Origin: Clostridium fermenticellae
GTDB taxonomy: Bacteria; Bacillota; Clostridia; Clostridiales; Clostridiaceae
DNA length: 64,000 nucleotides
Reading direction: 5' to 3'
Assembly (NCBI RefSeq): GCF_003600355.1
Contig: NZ_CP032416.1
Coordinates: 702,183 to 766,182, forward strand
The position numbers and the translations under genes are program-made. Below, piece after piece: positions 35,163-44,811 of this stretch (its first letter is position 1; every line of letters starts with the position of its first letter). The notes under the pieces are model-generated. The model ran no database searches, was not told where the DNA came from, and saw nothing but the letters and a program-made list of their open reading frames with translations.

Positions 35163-35933
35163 ATGATAAAGATTGCGGTATATGGAAAAGGTGGAATAGG
35201 TAAGTCTACAACAGTTTCTAATATATCTGCAGCACTTTCTGAGAGCGGAGTGAAGGTTATGCAGATAGGATGTGACCCTAAAGCCGATTCTACAGTTTTA
35301 CTCCATGATAGAGTAAATGTAAACACAGTGCTTGACCTTGTTCGAACAAATAAAAATAACTTTAAACTTGAAGATATGGTGACTGTGGGATATAACGGTG
35401 TAATATGTGTGGAATCCGGGGGACCAACTCCCGGACTTGGGTGTGCCGGGAGAGGAATTATAACTGCACTCGAAAAATTAAAGGAAAAGGGTGCATATGA
35501 AGTATATAAACCTGATGTTGTAATATATGATGTACTGGGTGATGTTGTATGTGGTGGATTTTCGATGCCTATGCGCAGAGGCTATGCTGATAAGGTATTT
35601 ATAATAACTTCCGGAGAGAATATGGCAGTTCATGCAGCGGCCAATATAGCAGTGGCTGTGGAAAACTTTAAAAATAGAGGTTATGCAGAACTTGGAGGCC
35701 TTATTTTAAATAAAAGAAATGTAAAAAATGAATACGACAAGGTAGAAGAACTTGCCAGGGATATTAATTCGAAAATAATTGGAATTTTAGATCGAAGTGG
35801 CATTGTTCAGCAGGCAGAAGCTTTAAGAAAAACAGTAATAGAGGCATTTCCTCAAAGTGATATGGCAAAACAGTATAAAAGACTCGCAGAGAGTATACTG
35901 AGGACATGCGGAAAGGAGATATCATGCTTATAA
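35163..35933 (+). CDS. NifH-like reductase ATPase 2
   Basis: This 256-residue second Fe-protein homologue is clearly paralogous to the one at 27427. It has P-loop GKGGIGKST (residues 8-16), cluster ligands Cys94 in GLGCAGRG and Cys130 in DVVCGGF, and [10 protein letters not shown]. It differs mainly in the 60-80 loop and after residue 170, regions that touch the partner protein, so each reductase is probably specific for its own component 1. It lies 24 nt after hypE and its end overlaps the next gene by 10 nt. Confidence 0.85.
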   Translation: MIKIAVYGKGGIGKSTTVSNISAALSESGVKVMQIGCDPKADSTVLLHDRVNVNTVLDLVRTNKNNFKLEDMVTVGYNGVICVESGGPTPGLGCAGRGIITALEKLKEKGAYEVYKPDVVIYDVLGDVVCGGFSMPMRRGYADKVFIITSGENMAVHAAANIAVAVENFKNRGYAELGGLILNKRNVKNEYDKVEELARDINSKIIGILDRSGIVQQAEALRKTVIEAFPQSDMAKQYKRLAESILRTCGKEISCL

Positions 35934-37252
35934 AAGTATCTTCACATATTGAAGAAACAGGTGCATGCATTAAAATAAAAGATGCTCTATTTCCTGAACC
36001 TTTTGCATCCGGACTTCAATATAGTCCTCCTGCTAGGGGAACCTGGAATATAGTTCACATTGGAATGCTTGTCCCAGAATCACATCAGATACACGTGTGT
36101 GCAGCAAATTGTCTTCGGGGAGTTGTTTTAACTGCAGAGGAGATGGGAGCAGGAGATAGATTTTCAACCATAGCGGTTGGGGAGCATAATGTGCTTCAAG
36201 GCAATATGGAAGAACTCATAATAGATGGTGTGTCAGATATAATAAAAAAACTTCCAGGGAAACCGCGTTCTATTTTGATATATACTGCATGCATACACCA
36301 TTTTATGGGGTGCGATATTGAAATGATATACAGTAATCTTAGAAATAAGTATCCCGATATTGACTTTCTGGAGTGCTATATGGATCCAATAATGAGGAAA
36401 AGTGGTTTGACGCCGGAGCAAAAAACGAAACGTCAAATATATAGTGCCCTTAAACCTAAGAAAATTAATAGAAAAAGTATAAATATAATTGGAAGTAATA
36501 TTAAAACTGATGAAAGCAGTGAACTTATAGATACAATTTATAAAAATAGATATGAACTTAAGGATATAACTCTTTGCAAAACTTATGATGAGTATTTAAA
36601 TATGGCGGAAAGTTTTTTAAATATAATATATTTTAAAAGTGCCTTACCTGCAGGTGAATTTCTTAAAGACAAATTGGGTCAGGAATATTTATACCTCCCT
36701 TTATGTTATGGCTTTGATGAGATAGCAGATAACTTGAATAGACTAAATGAATATTTAGGTTTACCAAAAGAGGATTATAAAAAACAAAGGCTAGTGGCAA
36801 AGGATGCTTTAAAAGATGCAAGAGAATTGATTAAGAATGCTGAAATTTCAATAGATTATACGGCGGTACCAAGACCTTGTGGACTTGCAAGATTACTTGT
36901 AGAGAATGGATTTAATGTTAACAGAATATACGTAGATACATTTATAGAAGATGATAGATGTGATTTTAACTGGCTTGTTAAAAATAAACCGGAAATAAAG
37001 ATTTATGCTACAATGCATGCAAAAATGTGTGTCCTTGATAGAAAATGTCCTGAAAATAGTCTTGCAATAGGACAAAAGGCAGCTTATTTTACAGAAAATA
37101 AAAACTTTGTAAACATAGTAGAAGGCGGAGGAATGTATGGATTTGATGGAATTGTTAAGCTTGCAGGACTTATGAAGGAAGCGTTTATTAAACCTAAGGA
37201 TATAAAAGAAAACATACAAATTAAAGGATTGGGGTGTGAATGCTTACTATGA
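35924..37252 (+). CDS. NifD-like nitrogenase component 1, set 2
   Basis: This 442-residue protein is distantly related to the 28185 product. Possible cluster ligands are Cys59 and Cys63 ([13 protein letters not shown]) and Cys123 and Cys130 ([14 protein letters not shown]). A His-rich stretch ([14 protein letters not shown]) surrounds them, and the protein ends GLGCECLL, a Cys pair not seen in set 1. The late His found in set 1 is missing ([11 protein letters not shown]). Start 35924 uses AAAGGAG within the end of the NifH-like gene. It overlaps the next gene by 13 nt. Function unknown; the cluster and substrate likely differ from set 1. Confidence 0.72.
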   Translation: MLIKVSSHIEETGACIKIKDALFPEPFASGLQYSPPARGTWNIVHIGMLVPESHQIHVCAANCLRGVVLTAEEMGAGDRFSTIAVGEHNVLQGNMEELIIDGVSDIIKKLPGKPRSILIYTACIHHFMGCDIEMIYSNLRNKYPDIDFLECYMDPIMRKSGLTPEQKTKRQIYSALKPKKINRKSINIIGSNIKTDESSELIDTIYKNRYELKDITLCKTYDEYLNMAESFLNIIYFKSALPAGEFLKDKLGQEYLYLPLCYGFDEIADNLNRLNEYLGLPKEDYKKQRLVAKDALKDARELIKNAEISIDYTAVPRPCGLARLLVENGFNVNRIYVDTFIEDDRCDFNWLVKNKPEIKIYATMHAKMCVLDRKCPENSLAIGQKAAYFTENKNFVNIVEGGGMYGFDGIVKLAGLMKEAFIKPKDIKENIQIKGLGCECLL

Positions 37253-38385
37253 AACAATCTTCAGCATTTATTTCGACATATACAGCTGATGTATCAGGAG
37301 TATGTTCGGCATTATATGAACTTGGTGGAATGACTATTATGCATGATGCATCTGGCTGTAATTCAACATATAGTACTCATGATGAACCACGATGGTATGA
37401 TATGGACAGTATGATATATATAACGGGACTTACAGAGATGGAAGCCATAATGGGTGATGATGAGAAAATGATAAATGATATTGTGGATGCGGCAAATGAG
37501 CTTAAGCCCAAATTTATAGCTATTGCCGGCACTCCAATTCCAATGATGACAGGAACAGATTTTCATGCAATAGCTAAAGTTATTGAGGAAAAAACTAAAA
37601 TTCCGTCATTTGGGATTAATACAAATGGTATGCATTCATATATTTTAGGAGCAGGACAAGCATTTGTTGAAATAGCCAGGTGTTTTACAGTCAATGGTCT
37701 TCATAAAATAAAAAGAGGTGTTAACATACTTGGTGCTACGCCTTTAGATTATTCTATAAATGGAAGTATAGATAGTATTAAACGGAGATTAACTGATGCT
37801 GGCTTTAAAGTTTTATCTACATGGGCAATGGGAAGTACCTTAGACGAGATAAAACAATCCGGGGCTGCAGAGGTTAATATAGTTATTTCATCAACAGGAC
37901 TTCCTGCAGCAAAAGAACTGCAGAAAAAGTTTGGAACTCCTTATGTTATAGGCGTTCCAATGGGAAAACAGTTTACAGTTGTAATAATGGAAGCATTAGA
38001 TAAGGCAATTAATACAGGAAAATCACAAATTGCATATGACAAACGAACTACCTGTGAAAGTGATGCAGTTATTATTGGCGAAAGTATTTATTCAGAATCA
38101 TTGGCTGCAGCACTTGAACTTGCAAAGAATATGAAACTTAAAGTTTTATGTCCTCTGGAAACAAAATCTAATTTGTTATTACGAGGAGATATTCTTGCAG
38201 AAGGTGAAGATAATATTATGGCACACTTGAAAGATGTGAAAACGGTGATTGCAGACCCTATTTATCGCACTATCATTAAACCTGATGTTAAATTTATATC
38301 ACTTCCGCATGAAGCTTTTTCGGGAAGAATTTATAGAAAAAATATTCCGAATTTAGTTAATAACGTAAATACATTGTCCTATTAA
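37240..38385 (+). CDS. NifK-like nitrogenase component 1, set 2
   Basis: This 381-residue protein is paralogous to the 29487 product: SALYELGGMTIMHDASGCNS with Cys22 and Cys40, the shared THDEPRWYD after it, and AGTPIPMMTGTDF in place of the NifK TTC motif. It lacks the second and third Cys of the set 1 protein (NSTYS for GNICG). It carries an extra C-terminal segment (about residues 275-381) with SESLAAALEL. Start is 37240 or 37249, both inside the end of the previous gene. It is the last gene of the operon; no clear terminator follows. Confidence 0.72.
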   Translation: MLTMKQSSAFISTYTADVSGVCSALYELGGMTIMHDASGCNSTYSTHDEPRWYDMDSMIYITGLTEMEAIMGDDEKMINDIVDAANELKPKFIAIAGTPIPMMTGTDFHAIAKVIEEKTKIPSFGINTNGMHSYILGAGQAFVEIARCFTVNGLHKIKRGVNILGATPLDYSINGSIDSIKRRLTDAGFKVLSTWAMGSTLDEIKQSGAAEVNIVISSTGLPAAKELQKKFGTPYVIGVPMGKQFTVVIMEALDKAINTGKSQIAYDKRTTCESDAVIIGESIYSESLAAALELAKNMKLKVLCPLETKSNLLLRGDILAEGEDNIMAHLKDVKTVIADPIYRTIIKPDVKFISLPHEAFSGRIYRKNIPNLVNNVNTLSY

Positions 38386-38519
38386 TAATTACATTTTATG
38401 GTTATGATGGCATTAAGATACTATATAAATAATGGTATATTGGGAGTAAAATAAAATTGTGCATGTTAAGTTAATAACTTACAAGCTTAAAAATTTTGAA
38501 TATAATAGGGGGAAATTTT

Positions 38520-39914
38520 ATGAAAAAAACATGCAAAATTTTATTGACTTTTACGATGACTTTTGGTTTAGGACTTAGTAGCATTGCAACAGTAAATGCC
38601 AGTAGTATTGGCAATACTCAAAATTTTAATTTAGCGGGGGTTATATCGGATTCAGATAATATTAATAGTATGTCTGAAAAGGATAACAATACTGTATCTT
38701 CTGAGAAATCCGTAGACTCTAAAGCAGAAATAAAAAATATAAGAGTACAAGTTTCGGCAGTTAATGATGGAGATACAGATGTACCGCCAGATTATCCTGT
38801 AGTTATAAAATTTGACAGTGATATAGACGTAGTTGATAACTCAAAAATCACCTTAAAAGGTGGCGATAAGAATTATCCAGTCAAGAGTTCCGTTTATGAT
38901 GGAATGCTTGTTATAGAACATGATGATTTACCTTATGACTCTAGTTTTACTTTAAATATAGAACCTGGTGCAGTTAATAACTCTGCAGGTACTTTATATA
39001 ATGATAAATATACTGTAAGCTTTAATACAGGGAAGGAATTTAACCGTCTTCAAGGCATTGATAGATATGCAACGAGTATAAGTGTTTCACAAAAGTGGTC
39101 AAGTTCAGAATATGCAGTACTTGCTTCTGGAGAAGATTTTGCTGATGCTTTAAGTGCAGCTCCACTAGCTAAAGAATATGAGGCACCTATATTATTAACA
39201 AATCCAAAGACTCTTATGCCAAACACAGAAGCAGAATTATCCAGATTAGGAGTAAAAAAAGTTTTTATAATTGGAGGAAATGCATCTGTATCAAAGGAAA
39301 TAGAAGACAAATTATCTGCAAAGGGTATTGAAATTACAAGATTAAGTGGACTTGATAGATATGAAACTTCCTTAGCGGTAGCAAACTATATAGGTACTGA
39401 TAATGGAGAAATGTTTGTAGTTTCAGGAGTTAATTTCCCAGATGCCTTGTCTATAGCTTCTTATGCAGCATATTCACAAACACCGATTATTTTAACAGAT
39501 GGTGTTAAATTATCAGAAGGTATACAAAACTTTGTTAAAACTCATGACGTAAATAAAACTCATTTAATAGGAGGCTCGGGAGTTGTTAGTGAAGATGTAG
39601 CAAGTAAACTGCCCAATGCTGAAAGAATAGGCGGACTTGACAGATATGAAACTAATCTAAAAGTTCTGGAAAATTTTGAGTTTTATTATGGAGCAACTAT
39701 GTTTGCCTCTGGACAAGGATTCGCAGATGCTTTATCCGGATCAGCTTTAGCAGCTCTATCAAATAGTCCTATTATTCTTATGGATGAAGATATGGTTAAT
39801 AGAACGGATATTACTAGTGAATTAGCAGGTTTAAAATCAGATGTAAAAATGAAATGGATTATTGGCGGTGAAGGCGTTATTCCTTCATCTGTAGTGTATA
39901 AAGTATTTAAATAG
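38520..39914 (+). CDS. Cell-wall-binding repeat 2 protein
   Basis: This 464-residue secreted protein has a signal peptide at residues 1-30 (MKKTCKILLTFTMTFGLGLS), a low-complexity stretch, an SbsA-like Ig domain (about 75-170) and three CWB2 modules (about 175-464) with recurring GxDRYxT, ASGxxFADALS and IGGxxxVS motifs. CWB2 modules anchor clostridial proteins to anionic wall polymers. No enzymatic domain is attached, so it may be structural or adhesive. AGGGGGAAATTTT sets start 38520. A perfect terminator follows. Confidence 0.88.
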   Translation: MKKTCKILLTFTMTFGLGLSSIATVNASSIGNTQNFNLAGVISDSDNINSMSEKDNNTVSSEKSVDSKAEIKNIRVQVSAVNDGDTDVPPDYPVVIKFDSDIDVVDNSKITLKGGDKNYPVKSSVYDGMLVIEHDDLPYDSSFTLNIEPGAVNNSAGTLYNDKYTVSFNTGKEFNRLQGIDRYATSISVSQKWSSSEYAVLASGEDFADALSAAPLAKEYEAPILLTNPKTLMPNTEAELSRLGVKKVFIIGGNASVSKEIEDKLSAKGIEITRLSGLDRYETSLAVANYIGTDNGEMFVVSGVNFPDALSIASYAAYSQTPIILTDGVKLSEGIQNFVKTHDVNKTHLIGGSGVVSEDVASKLPNAERIGGLDRYETNLKVLENFEFYYGATMFASGQGFADALSGSALAALSNSPIILMDEDMVNRTDITSELAGLKSDVKMKWIIGGEGVIPSSVVYKVFK

Positions 39915-39925
39915 AATCGTTCAAT

Positions 39926-39967
39926 AAAAAAGCAGTATTGACTTTATAAAGTCAATACTGCTTTTTT
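39926..39967. terminator. Bidirectional terminator
   Basis: AAAAAAGCAGTATTGAC pairs perfectly with GTCAATACTGCTTTTTT around a 9-nt loop. Confidence 0.9.
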
Positions 39968-40061
39968 ATATTACAGGTGCAGTAGAGGAAATAGTCACAA
40001 ATATATCTTAAAGGTTATAGATTTATCATATAATAATAAGGATAATAAAGGAGGTTTTTAT

Positions 40062-41669
40062 ATGTCAATAACTGTTGAAAACATGCTTAAAATTAATAAT
40101 TTTTCTGATTTTAAGGTAATAGCAGGACATAATGGTTTGCAGAGAAAAGTAACATCAGTTAGTGTTATTGATGCGCCAGATGTGGGAAATTGGGTAAAAG
40201 GAGGAGAATTTCTTATAACAACAGGTTATTGTATAAAGGATGATCTTGACAAATTTGTAAAATTGATAATTAATATTAATAATTCTAGTGTTTCAGCATT
40301 GGGAATAAAATTAAATAGATTTATTGACATACTTCCTGAAAAGGCAATTGAGATAGCAAATAAATTATCCTTACCTATAGTTCAGATACCTATAGAATTT
40401 ACATTTGTTGAAATCATTAATCCAGTTCTTTCTAAAATTATTAATGAACAAGCTCAAAAATTACAACATTCAGAGAACATACATAAATTTTTCACCCAAC
40501 TTGTTATAAATGGAGGAGATACCCGGCAAATAGTCAATACCTTAGGGGATATTTTGAAAGGTGATGTTGCTTTTTATGATACATATAGTGAAAAGAAATA
40601 TTATATAAAGGCATATTCAGATAAATTTGCAAGTGATATAGAAACAATGGAATTGAGTGAAATACTAACCAAGTACAAGAATTATCCTATAAATATCGAT
40701 AAAAAAAATTATGGCTATATTGTAATATCAGACGAAATATTAAGAGATGGAAAGATAAATATTTATGATGATATTGCCGTTGAACATGCAAGCACAGTTT
40801 TAAAACTTGAAATACAGAAAAAAATATCTAATGTGCAGATTGAAGAAAGATATAAAGATGAATTTGTAAGAGATTTGATAATAAATAATATTAAAACTCC
40901 TGAAGAAGTTAAAAGCAGGTCAAGGCTTTATGGGTGGAACCTTAGTTCTGGGTTGGTATCAATTATAGTCGATATAGATGATTTTAAACTGCGGTACTTG
41001 AAAATAAAGGATAAAAAGAAAAACTACACGCTTGAAGAAACTAAATTAATAATATTTGAATCTGCTAGAAAAGTCATGAAAAAGTACTTTGATCAAGTAG
41101 TATATACTACATTTAGTGACAGTATTGTTTTTTTAATAAAACCTTTATGTTTAGATAATCATAATTTTTTTAAACAATTAAGAAAAGTTTGTGAAGAAAT
41201 ATGTGCAAAAACTTTAAATGAAAATAAATTTACAGTTACTATAGGTGTGGGTAATTATGAATTATCAGTTATGAATATTTATAAAAGTTTTGAAAATGCC
41301 AAGAAAGCAGTAAAATTAGGCAGAATAATATATAAGTGCGATAAAGTAGTTTTTTTCGATGAACTTGGAATATATAAATTACTTTCATTAGTGTATAAAA
41401 GTGATGATGCTAAAGAATTTTATTTGTCAAATTTGCAGGAGTTAATTAGTTATGATAAGAAAAATAATGCAGATTTATTGAAGACTCTTTATTATATAGT
41501 ACGGAATAATTGGAATCTTAAAGAAGCTTCTAAGGACATGTATGTACACTACAATACTATTAAGTATAGATATAGTAAAATAAAAGAACTGCTAAATATA
41601 GATTTTAAAAATTCTGAAGAAAAAACTAATATAGTTATATCATTAAAATTAATGGAAATGGCTGAGTAG
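40062..41669 (+). CDS. PucR-family transcriptional regulator
   Basis: This 535-residue protein has an N-terminal PucR sensor domain (about residues 8-120, with VIDAPDVGNWVKGGEFLITT), a middle GGDEF-like domain typical of CdaR/PucR proteins (about 275-420) and a C-terminal PucR-type helix-turn-helix (about 470-530, NWNLKEASKDMYVHYNTIKY). Such regulators control purine, sugar-acid or amino-acid use. AAAGGAGGTTTTTAT sets the start. The genes that follow (D-aminoacylase remnant, MFS, M20 hydrolase) are the likely targets. Confidence 0.85.
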   Translation: MSITVENMLKINNFSDFKVIAGHNGLQRKVTSVSVIDAPDVGNWVKGGEFLITTGYCIKDDLDKFVKLIININNSSVSALGIKLNRFIDILPEKAIEIANKLSLPIVQIPIEFTFVEIINPVLSKIINEQAQKLQHSENIHKFFTQLVINGGDTRQIVNTLGDILKGDVAFYDTYSEKKYYIKAYSDKFASDIETMELSEILTKYKNYPINIDKKNYGYIVISDEILRDGKINIYDDIAVEHASTVLKLEIQKKISNVQIEERYKDEFVRDLIINNIKTPEEVKSRSRLYGWNLSSGLVSIIVDIDDFKLRYLKIKDKKKNYTLEETKLIIFESARKVMKKYFDQVVYTTFSDSIVFLIKPLCLDNHNFFKQLRKVCEEICAKTLNENKFTVTIGVGNYELSVMNIYKSFENAKKAVKLGRIIYKCDKVVFFDELGIYKLLSLVYKSDDAKEFYLSNLQELISYDKKNNADLLKTLYYIVRNNWNLKEASKDMYVHYNTIKYRYSKIKELLNIDFKNSEEKTNIVISLKLMEMAE

Positions 41670-41692
41670 TACAAAACTCAGCCATTATTTTT
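41658..41692 (+). terminator. Intrinsic terminator overlapping the pucR-like stop
   Basis: ATGGCTGAG pairs with CTCAGCCAT and is followed by a T-rich run. The stop codon lies in the loop. Confidence 0.8.
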
Positions 41693-41824
41693 GTACTCAA
41701 ACTACAATATAAAAAATGTGTAATTATCATAACATTATCAAATAAACCAATTTATTTTTAATTATTAAATAAATTCGCTAAGCATCATTAATTAAATATT
41801 TTTAAAGTATTAGGGGGGATAAAA

Positions 41825-41989
41825 TTGTATGATGTTGTGATAAAAAATGGGAAAATTGTATCAGGATCCGGGAATCCATGGTATAAAGCAGACATAGGAA
41901 TAATTGGTGATACTATTTCATTCATTGGAGATATTTCGAAGGAAAGTGCAAATAAAGTAATCTTTTGGAGAGTATTTGAAGGAAGTTGA
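41825..41989 (+). pseudogene. Remnant of D-aminoacylase (amidohydrolase) gene
   Basis: A frame from TTG at 41825, after AGGGGGGAT, reads YDVVIKNGKIVSGSGNPWYK and then ADIGIIGDTISFIGDISKES before leaving the homology (WRVFEGS) and stopping at 41989. This is the N-terminal strand domain of N-acyl-D-amino-acid deacylases (normally about 530 residues); the catalytic barrel is missing. A deletion has fused the start to unrelated or C-terminal sequence. It keeps a good ribosome binding site and lies first in what was probably a D-aminoacylase / transporter / M20 hydrolase operon. Confidence 0.7.
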
Positions 41990-42042
41990 AAAAATAATAC
42001 TAAACCTTGTACTTACAATCAAAAATGGAAGGAGGAAAAAGA

Positions 42043-43293
42043 ATGAGGAAGAAAAGAAATATAATTTTGGCAATCTTATTTCTTACATGGACCGTATGCT
42101 ATATGGACAGGATGGTAATGACCGTTGCAGTGCCATATATTGCTAAGGATTTTAATCTTACTCCAGTGGCTATGGGTGTTGTAATGAGTACATTTTTTGC
42201 AGGATATGCTTTATTCCAAATTCCAGGAGGTATGCTGGCTGACAAGTTTGGAGCAAGGAAAATTATGTCTATAGCTGTTTCCTGGTGGTCAGTGTTCACT
42301 GTTTTCACTGGTATGGCTGCATCATTAACACATATGTTAATTATTAGATTTCTATTTGGAGTTGGTGAAGCTAGTTTCCCGGGTGGTTCATGGAAAACTA
42401 TTGCAAATTGGTTTCCTAAAAAAGAAAGAGCTAGTGCAAATTCTATCATGATGTCTTCAAATTCATTGGGCCCTGCAATTGCACCGCTGTTTGTGGTAGG
42501 AATTATGGCAGCTTATGGTTGGAGAAGTGTGTTTTACTTTTTGTTTATTCCAGGTATCATAGTTGTTTTATTAATATGGTTTTTTATAAAAGATAATCCT
42601 AAAGATAGCAAAATGATTTCTGCTGAGGAATTAAAGGTGATTCAAGATGAAAACTTCGAAAAAGAAAGTACGGTTGACAAAGTGAAATTTATAGATATTA
42701 TTAAACTTCCTGTTGCATGGAAATTGTTTTTTACCTGGTTTACTTACGATATAGTTTTTTGGGGTTTCTCTTCATGGATACCTTCTTATTTGGTAAATGC
42801 ACGTGGTTTTCAATTGTTAAAAATGGGGATAATTGCATCGTTACCTTTCTTTGCAGGTACAGTAGGAGTTATTGTAGGTGGTTATGTTTCAGACAAATAT
42901 TTTGTTGGCAAACGACGTAATTTGATTGTTATTTCTGAAATACTAACAGCTATTATGTTATTTTTAACTTATAATACCTCTGGGGAAGGATTGGCTATGA
43001 CATTTCTTACTTTGACTGGATTTTTTGTATGTGTGGCTTTTGGTGGTTTTTGGGCCCTGCCAATGAATATTTTAAATCCTGAAGTAATGGGGGCATCTTC
43101 TTCATTTATTAATTTTGCCGGCCAAATCGCAGGTTTTATTTCTCCAATAGTTATGGGAATTCTAGTTCAAATTTCTGGAGGTTCATTCGGAATGGCTTTC
43201 GTTTTTCTTGCTATTGCTGTTCTTGTTTCTGCTTGTATTGCATTTACAATACGTGAAAAGAAAGTAGAAATTTCCAAAACTATAGATATTTAA
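42043..43293 (+). CDS. MFS transporter, ACS (anion:cation symporter) family
   Basis: This 416-residue permease with 12 spans has the opening YMDRMVMTVAVPYIAKDF, typical of ACS-family symporters, GGMLADKFGARKI after span 2 and a central basic loop. ACS members take up organic anions such as sugar acids, tartrate and N-acyl amino acids. Start 42043 follows GGAGGAAAAAG; an upstream ATG at 42007 lacks one. It lies between a D-aminoacylase remnant and an M20 hydrolase, suggesting an acylated amino acid or small peptide as substrate. Confidence 0.82.
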   Translation: MRKKRNIILAILFLTWTVCYMDRMVMTVAVPYIAKDFNLTPVAMGVVMSTFFAGYALFQIPGGMLADKFGARKIMSIAVSWWSVFTVFTGMAASLTHMLIIRFLFGVGEASFPGGSWKTIANWFPKKERASANSIMMSSNSLGPAIAPLFVVGIMAAYGWRSVFYFLFIPGIIVVLLIWFFIKDNPKDSKMISAEELKVIQDENFEKESTVDKVKFIDIIKLPVAWKLFFTWFTYDIVFWGFSSWIPSYLVNARGFQLLKMGIIASLPFFAGTVGVIVGGYVSDKYFVGKRRNLIVISEILTAIMLFLTYNTSGEGLAMTFLTLTGFFVCVAFGGFWALPMNILNPEVMGASSSFINFAGQIAGFISPIVMGILVQISGGSFGMAFVFLAIAVLVSACIAFTIREKKVEISKTIDI

Positions 43294-43317
43294 TAATATA
43301 AAGAGGAGTGAAAATGA

Positions 43318-44463
43318 ATGCAAGAATATATATCTTTTCTTAAAGAACTTATAAAAATTGATAGTGTTAATCCTCCAGGTAATGAAGAAAAAGTAGCCAG
43401 AGTTATTGCAGATAAACTGAAAAAAAATAGTATTGAATGTAAGATGCGATCACTTGATTCAAATCGTGCATATCTTATTGCCAGGCTTAAAGGAAAGGGA
43501 CATAAAAAGAGTTTAATATATTGTGGTCATATGGATACAGTACCGCCAGGAGATATTTCTTGGAAACATCAACCTTTTACTGCAGAGGAAGTTAATAATT
43601 GTATTTATGGTCGTGGAGCTTCTGATATGAAAAGTGGTTTAGCTGCGTTAACTATAGCTATGATAGAAATTGCTAAATCAAAAGTTACTTTGGAAGGAGA
43701 TCTTGTTCTTGCAGCTACAGCTGGTGAGGAAGTAGACAGTCTTGGAGCAAGGGTAATGATAGAAGACGGAATTTTAAATGATGCTGGAGCTATGATAATT
43801 GGAGAGCCAACTAATAACAAGATTGTTGTTGCTCATAAAGGAGCTCTATGGATTGAAATAATATCCTATGGCAAGACAGCTCATGGCTCAATGCCTGATC
43901 AAGGAATAAATGCAATTGATAACATGAATATTTTTATTAATACATTAAATAATAAATTTAAATTTAAATATAGGGAAGATATTCTGCTTGGAATACCAAC
44001 TATAAATTTAGGAACTATTAACGGTGGTGTAAGAACAAATGTAGTTCCAGATATGTGCAGTTTAAAAATTGATATCCGTACTGTCCCGGGTCAAAAGCAT
44101 CAGGAAATTTTACATGATATAGAAGTATTATTAAAAGACATTGAACAAAATTCTAATGCTAAATTTGATTTAAAGGTTTTGAATGATTTAGCATCAGTGG
44201 GCACATCTAAAGAAGATTCATTAATAAAATTAGCATTATCCGCTGCTAATGAATTATTTAATAGTGAACATGATGTCAATGGTGTAAGATATTATACAGA
44301 TGCTTCTGTCTTTGTACCTAAACTGGGTAATAATCTGCCAGTACTATTTTATGGCCCGGGAAATGAAACCATGGCACATAAACCAGATGAATATGTAGAA
44401 ATAGATAAGTATCTCGATTCTATTAAGTTCTATAGAGAATTGGCAGTACGTTATCTTAGATAA
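43318..44463 (+). CDS. M20 family metallohydrolase (ArgE/DapE type)
   Basis: This 381-residue zinc amidohydrolase has metal ligands His and Asp in YCGHMDTVPPGD, Asp in GRGASDMKSGLAA, catalytic Glu-Glu in TAGEEVD, a later Glu in IGEPTN and His in FYGPGNETMAHKPDEYV. It has a dimerisation domain in between, with HGSMPDQGINAI. It probably deacylates N-acyl amino acids or cleaves a dipeptide. AGAGGAGTGAAAATGA precedes ATG 43318. It forms an operon with the MFS gene 24 nt upstream and ends at a terminator. Confidence 0.85.
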   Translation: MQEYISFLKELIKIDSVNPPGNEEKVARVIADKLKKNSIECKMRSLDSNRAYLIARLKGKGHKKSLIYCGHMDTVPPGDISWKHQPFTAEEVNNCIYGRGASDMKSGLAALTIAMIEIAKSKVTLEGDLVLAATAGEEVDSLGARVMIEDGILNDAGAMIIGEPTNNKIVVAHKGALWIEIISYGKTAHGSMPDQGINAIDNMNIFINTLNNKFKFKYREDILLGIPTINLGTINGGVRTNVVPDMCSLKIDIRTVPGQKHQEILHDIEVLLKDIEQNSNAKFDLKVLNDLASVGTSKEDSLIKLALSAANELFNSEHDVNGVRYYTDASVFVPKLGNNLPVLFYGPGNETMAHKPDEYVEIDKYLDSIKFYRELAVRYLR

Positions 44464-44484
44464 GTGGATAGAGCATATTTTGGA

Positions 44485-44516
44485 GGCTAATCTTTTAATG
44501 GATTAGTCTTTATTTT
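44485..44516 (+). terminator. Intrinsic terminator after M20 gene
   Basis: GGCTAATC pairs with GATTAGTC and runs into TTTATTTT. Confidence 0.75.
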
Positions 44517-44696
44517 AAATTTATTTTATCTTGAAATAGAACTTGTGTTCGTATATAATATTATTATACAAAAGTTTTAAATTATAAATTCTAAAAGTTA
44601 AATCAGTCATGATTAAGCTAAAGATTTCATATAAATATTAAAAGACAAATGAGTATGAATTTAAAAATAGAATTTATATTAATGGGGGTATTTGAA

Positions 44697-44804
44697 ATGT
44701 CATTATCAATATTTATGGCTTATATAGATTATTGTAAGAAAAAGAACAAGGAGCCCAATATAATAGAATTATATATATGGAAGAAAAAGTATAATGATAG
44801 ATGA
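44697..44804 (+). CDS. Possible 35-residue peptide
   Basis: ATG at 44697 follows GGGGGTATTTGAA. The peptide opens MSLSIFMAYIDYCKKKNKEP and ends IWKKKYNDR: an aromatic first part and a basic second part. A strong terminator begins 8 nt after the stop, which supports a short dedicated transcript. No homologue was recognised. The frame could be chance, but the ribosome binding site plus terminator make it worth keeping. Confidence 0.4.
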   Translation: MSLSIFMAYIDYCKKKNKEPNIIELYIWKKKYNDR

Positions 44805-44811
44805 AAAGTAA

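Noticed and set aside
27427-38385. True molybdenum, vanadium or iron nitrogenase
   Set aside because: Subunits too short, P-cluster ligands incomplete, and no nifB, nifEN, nifV or vnfG/anfG-type gene. The genes are nitrogenase-like only.
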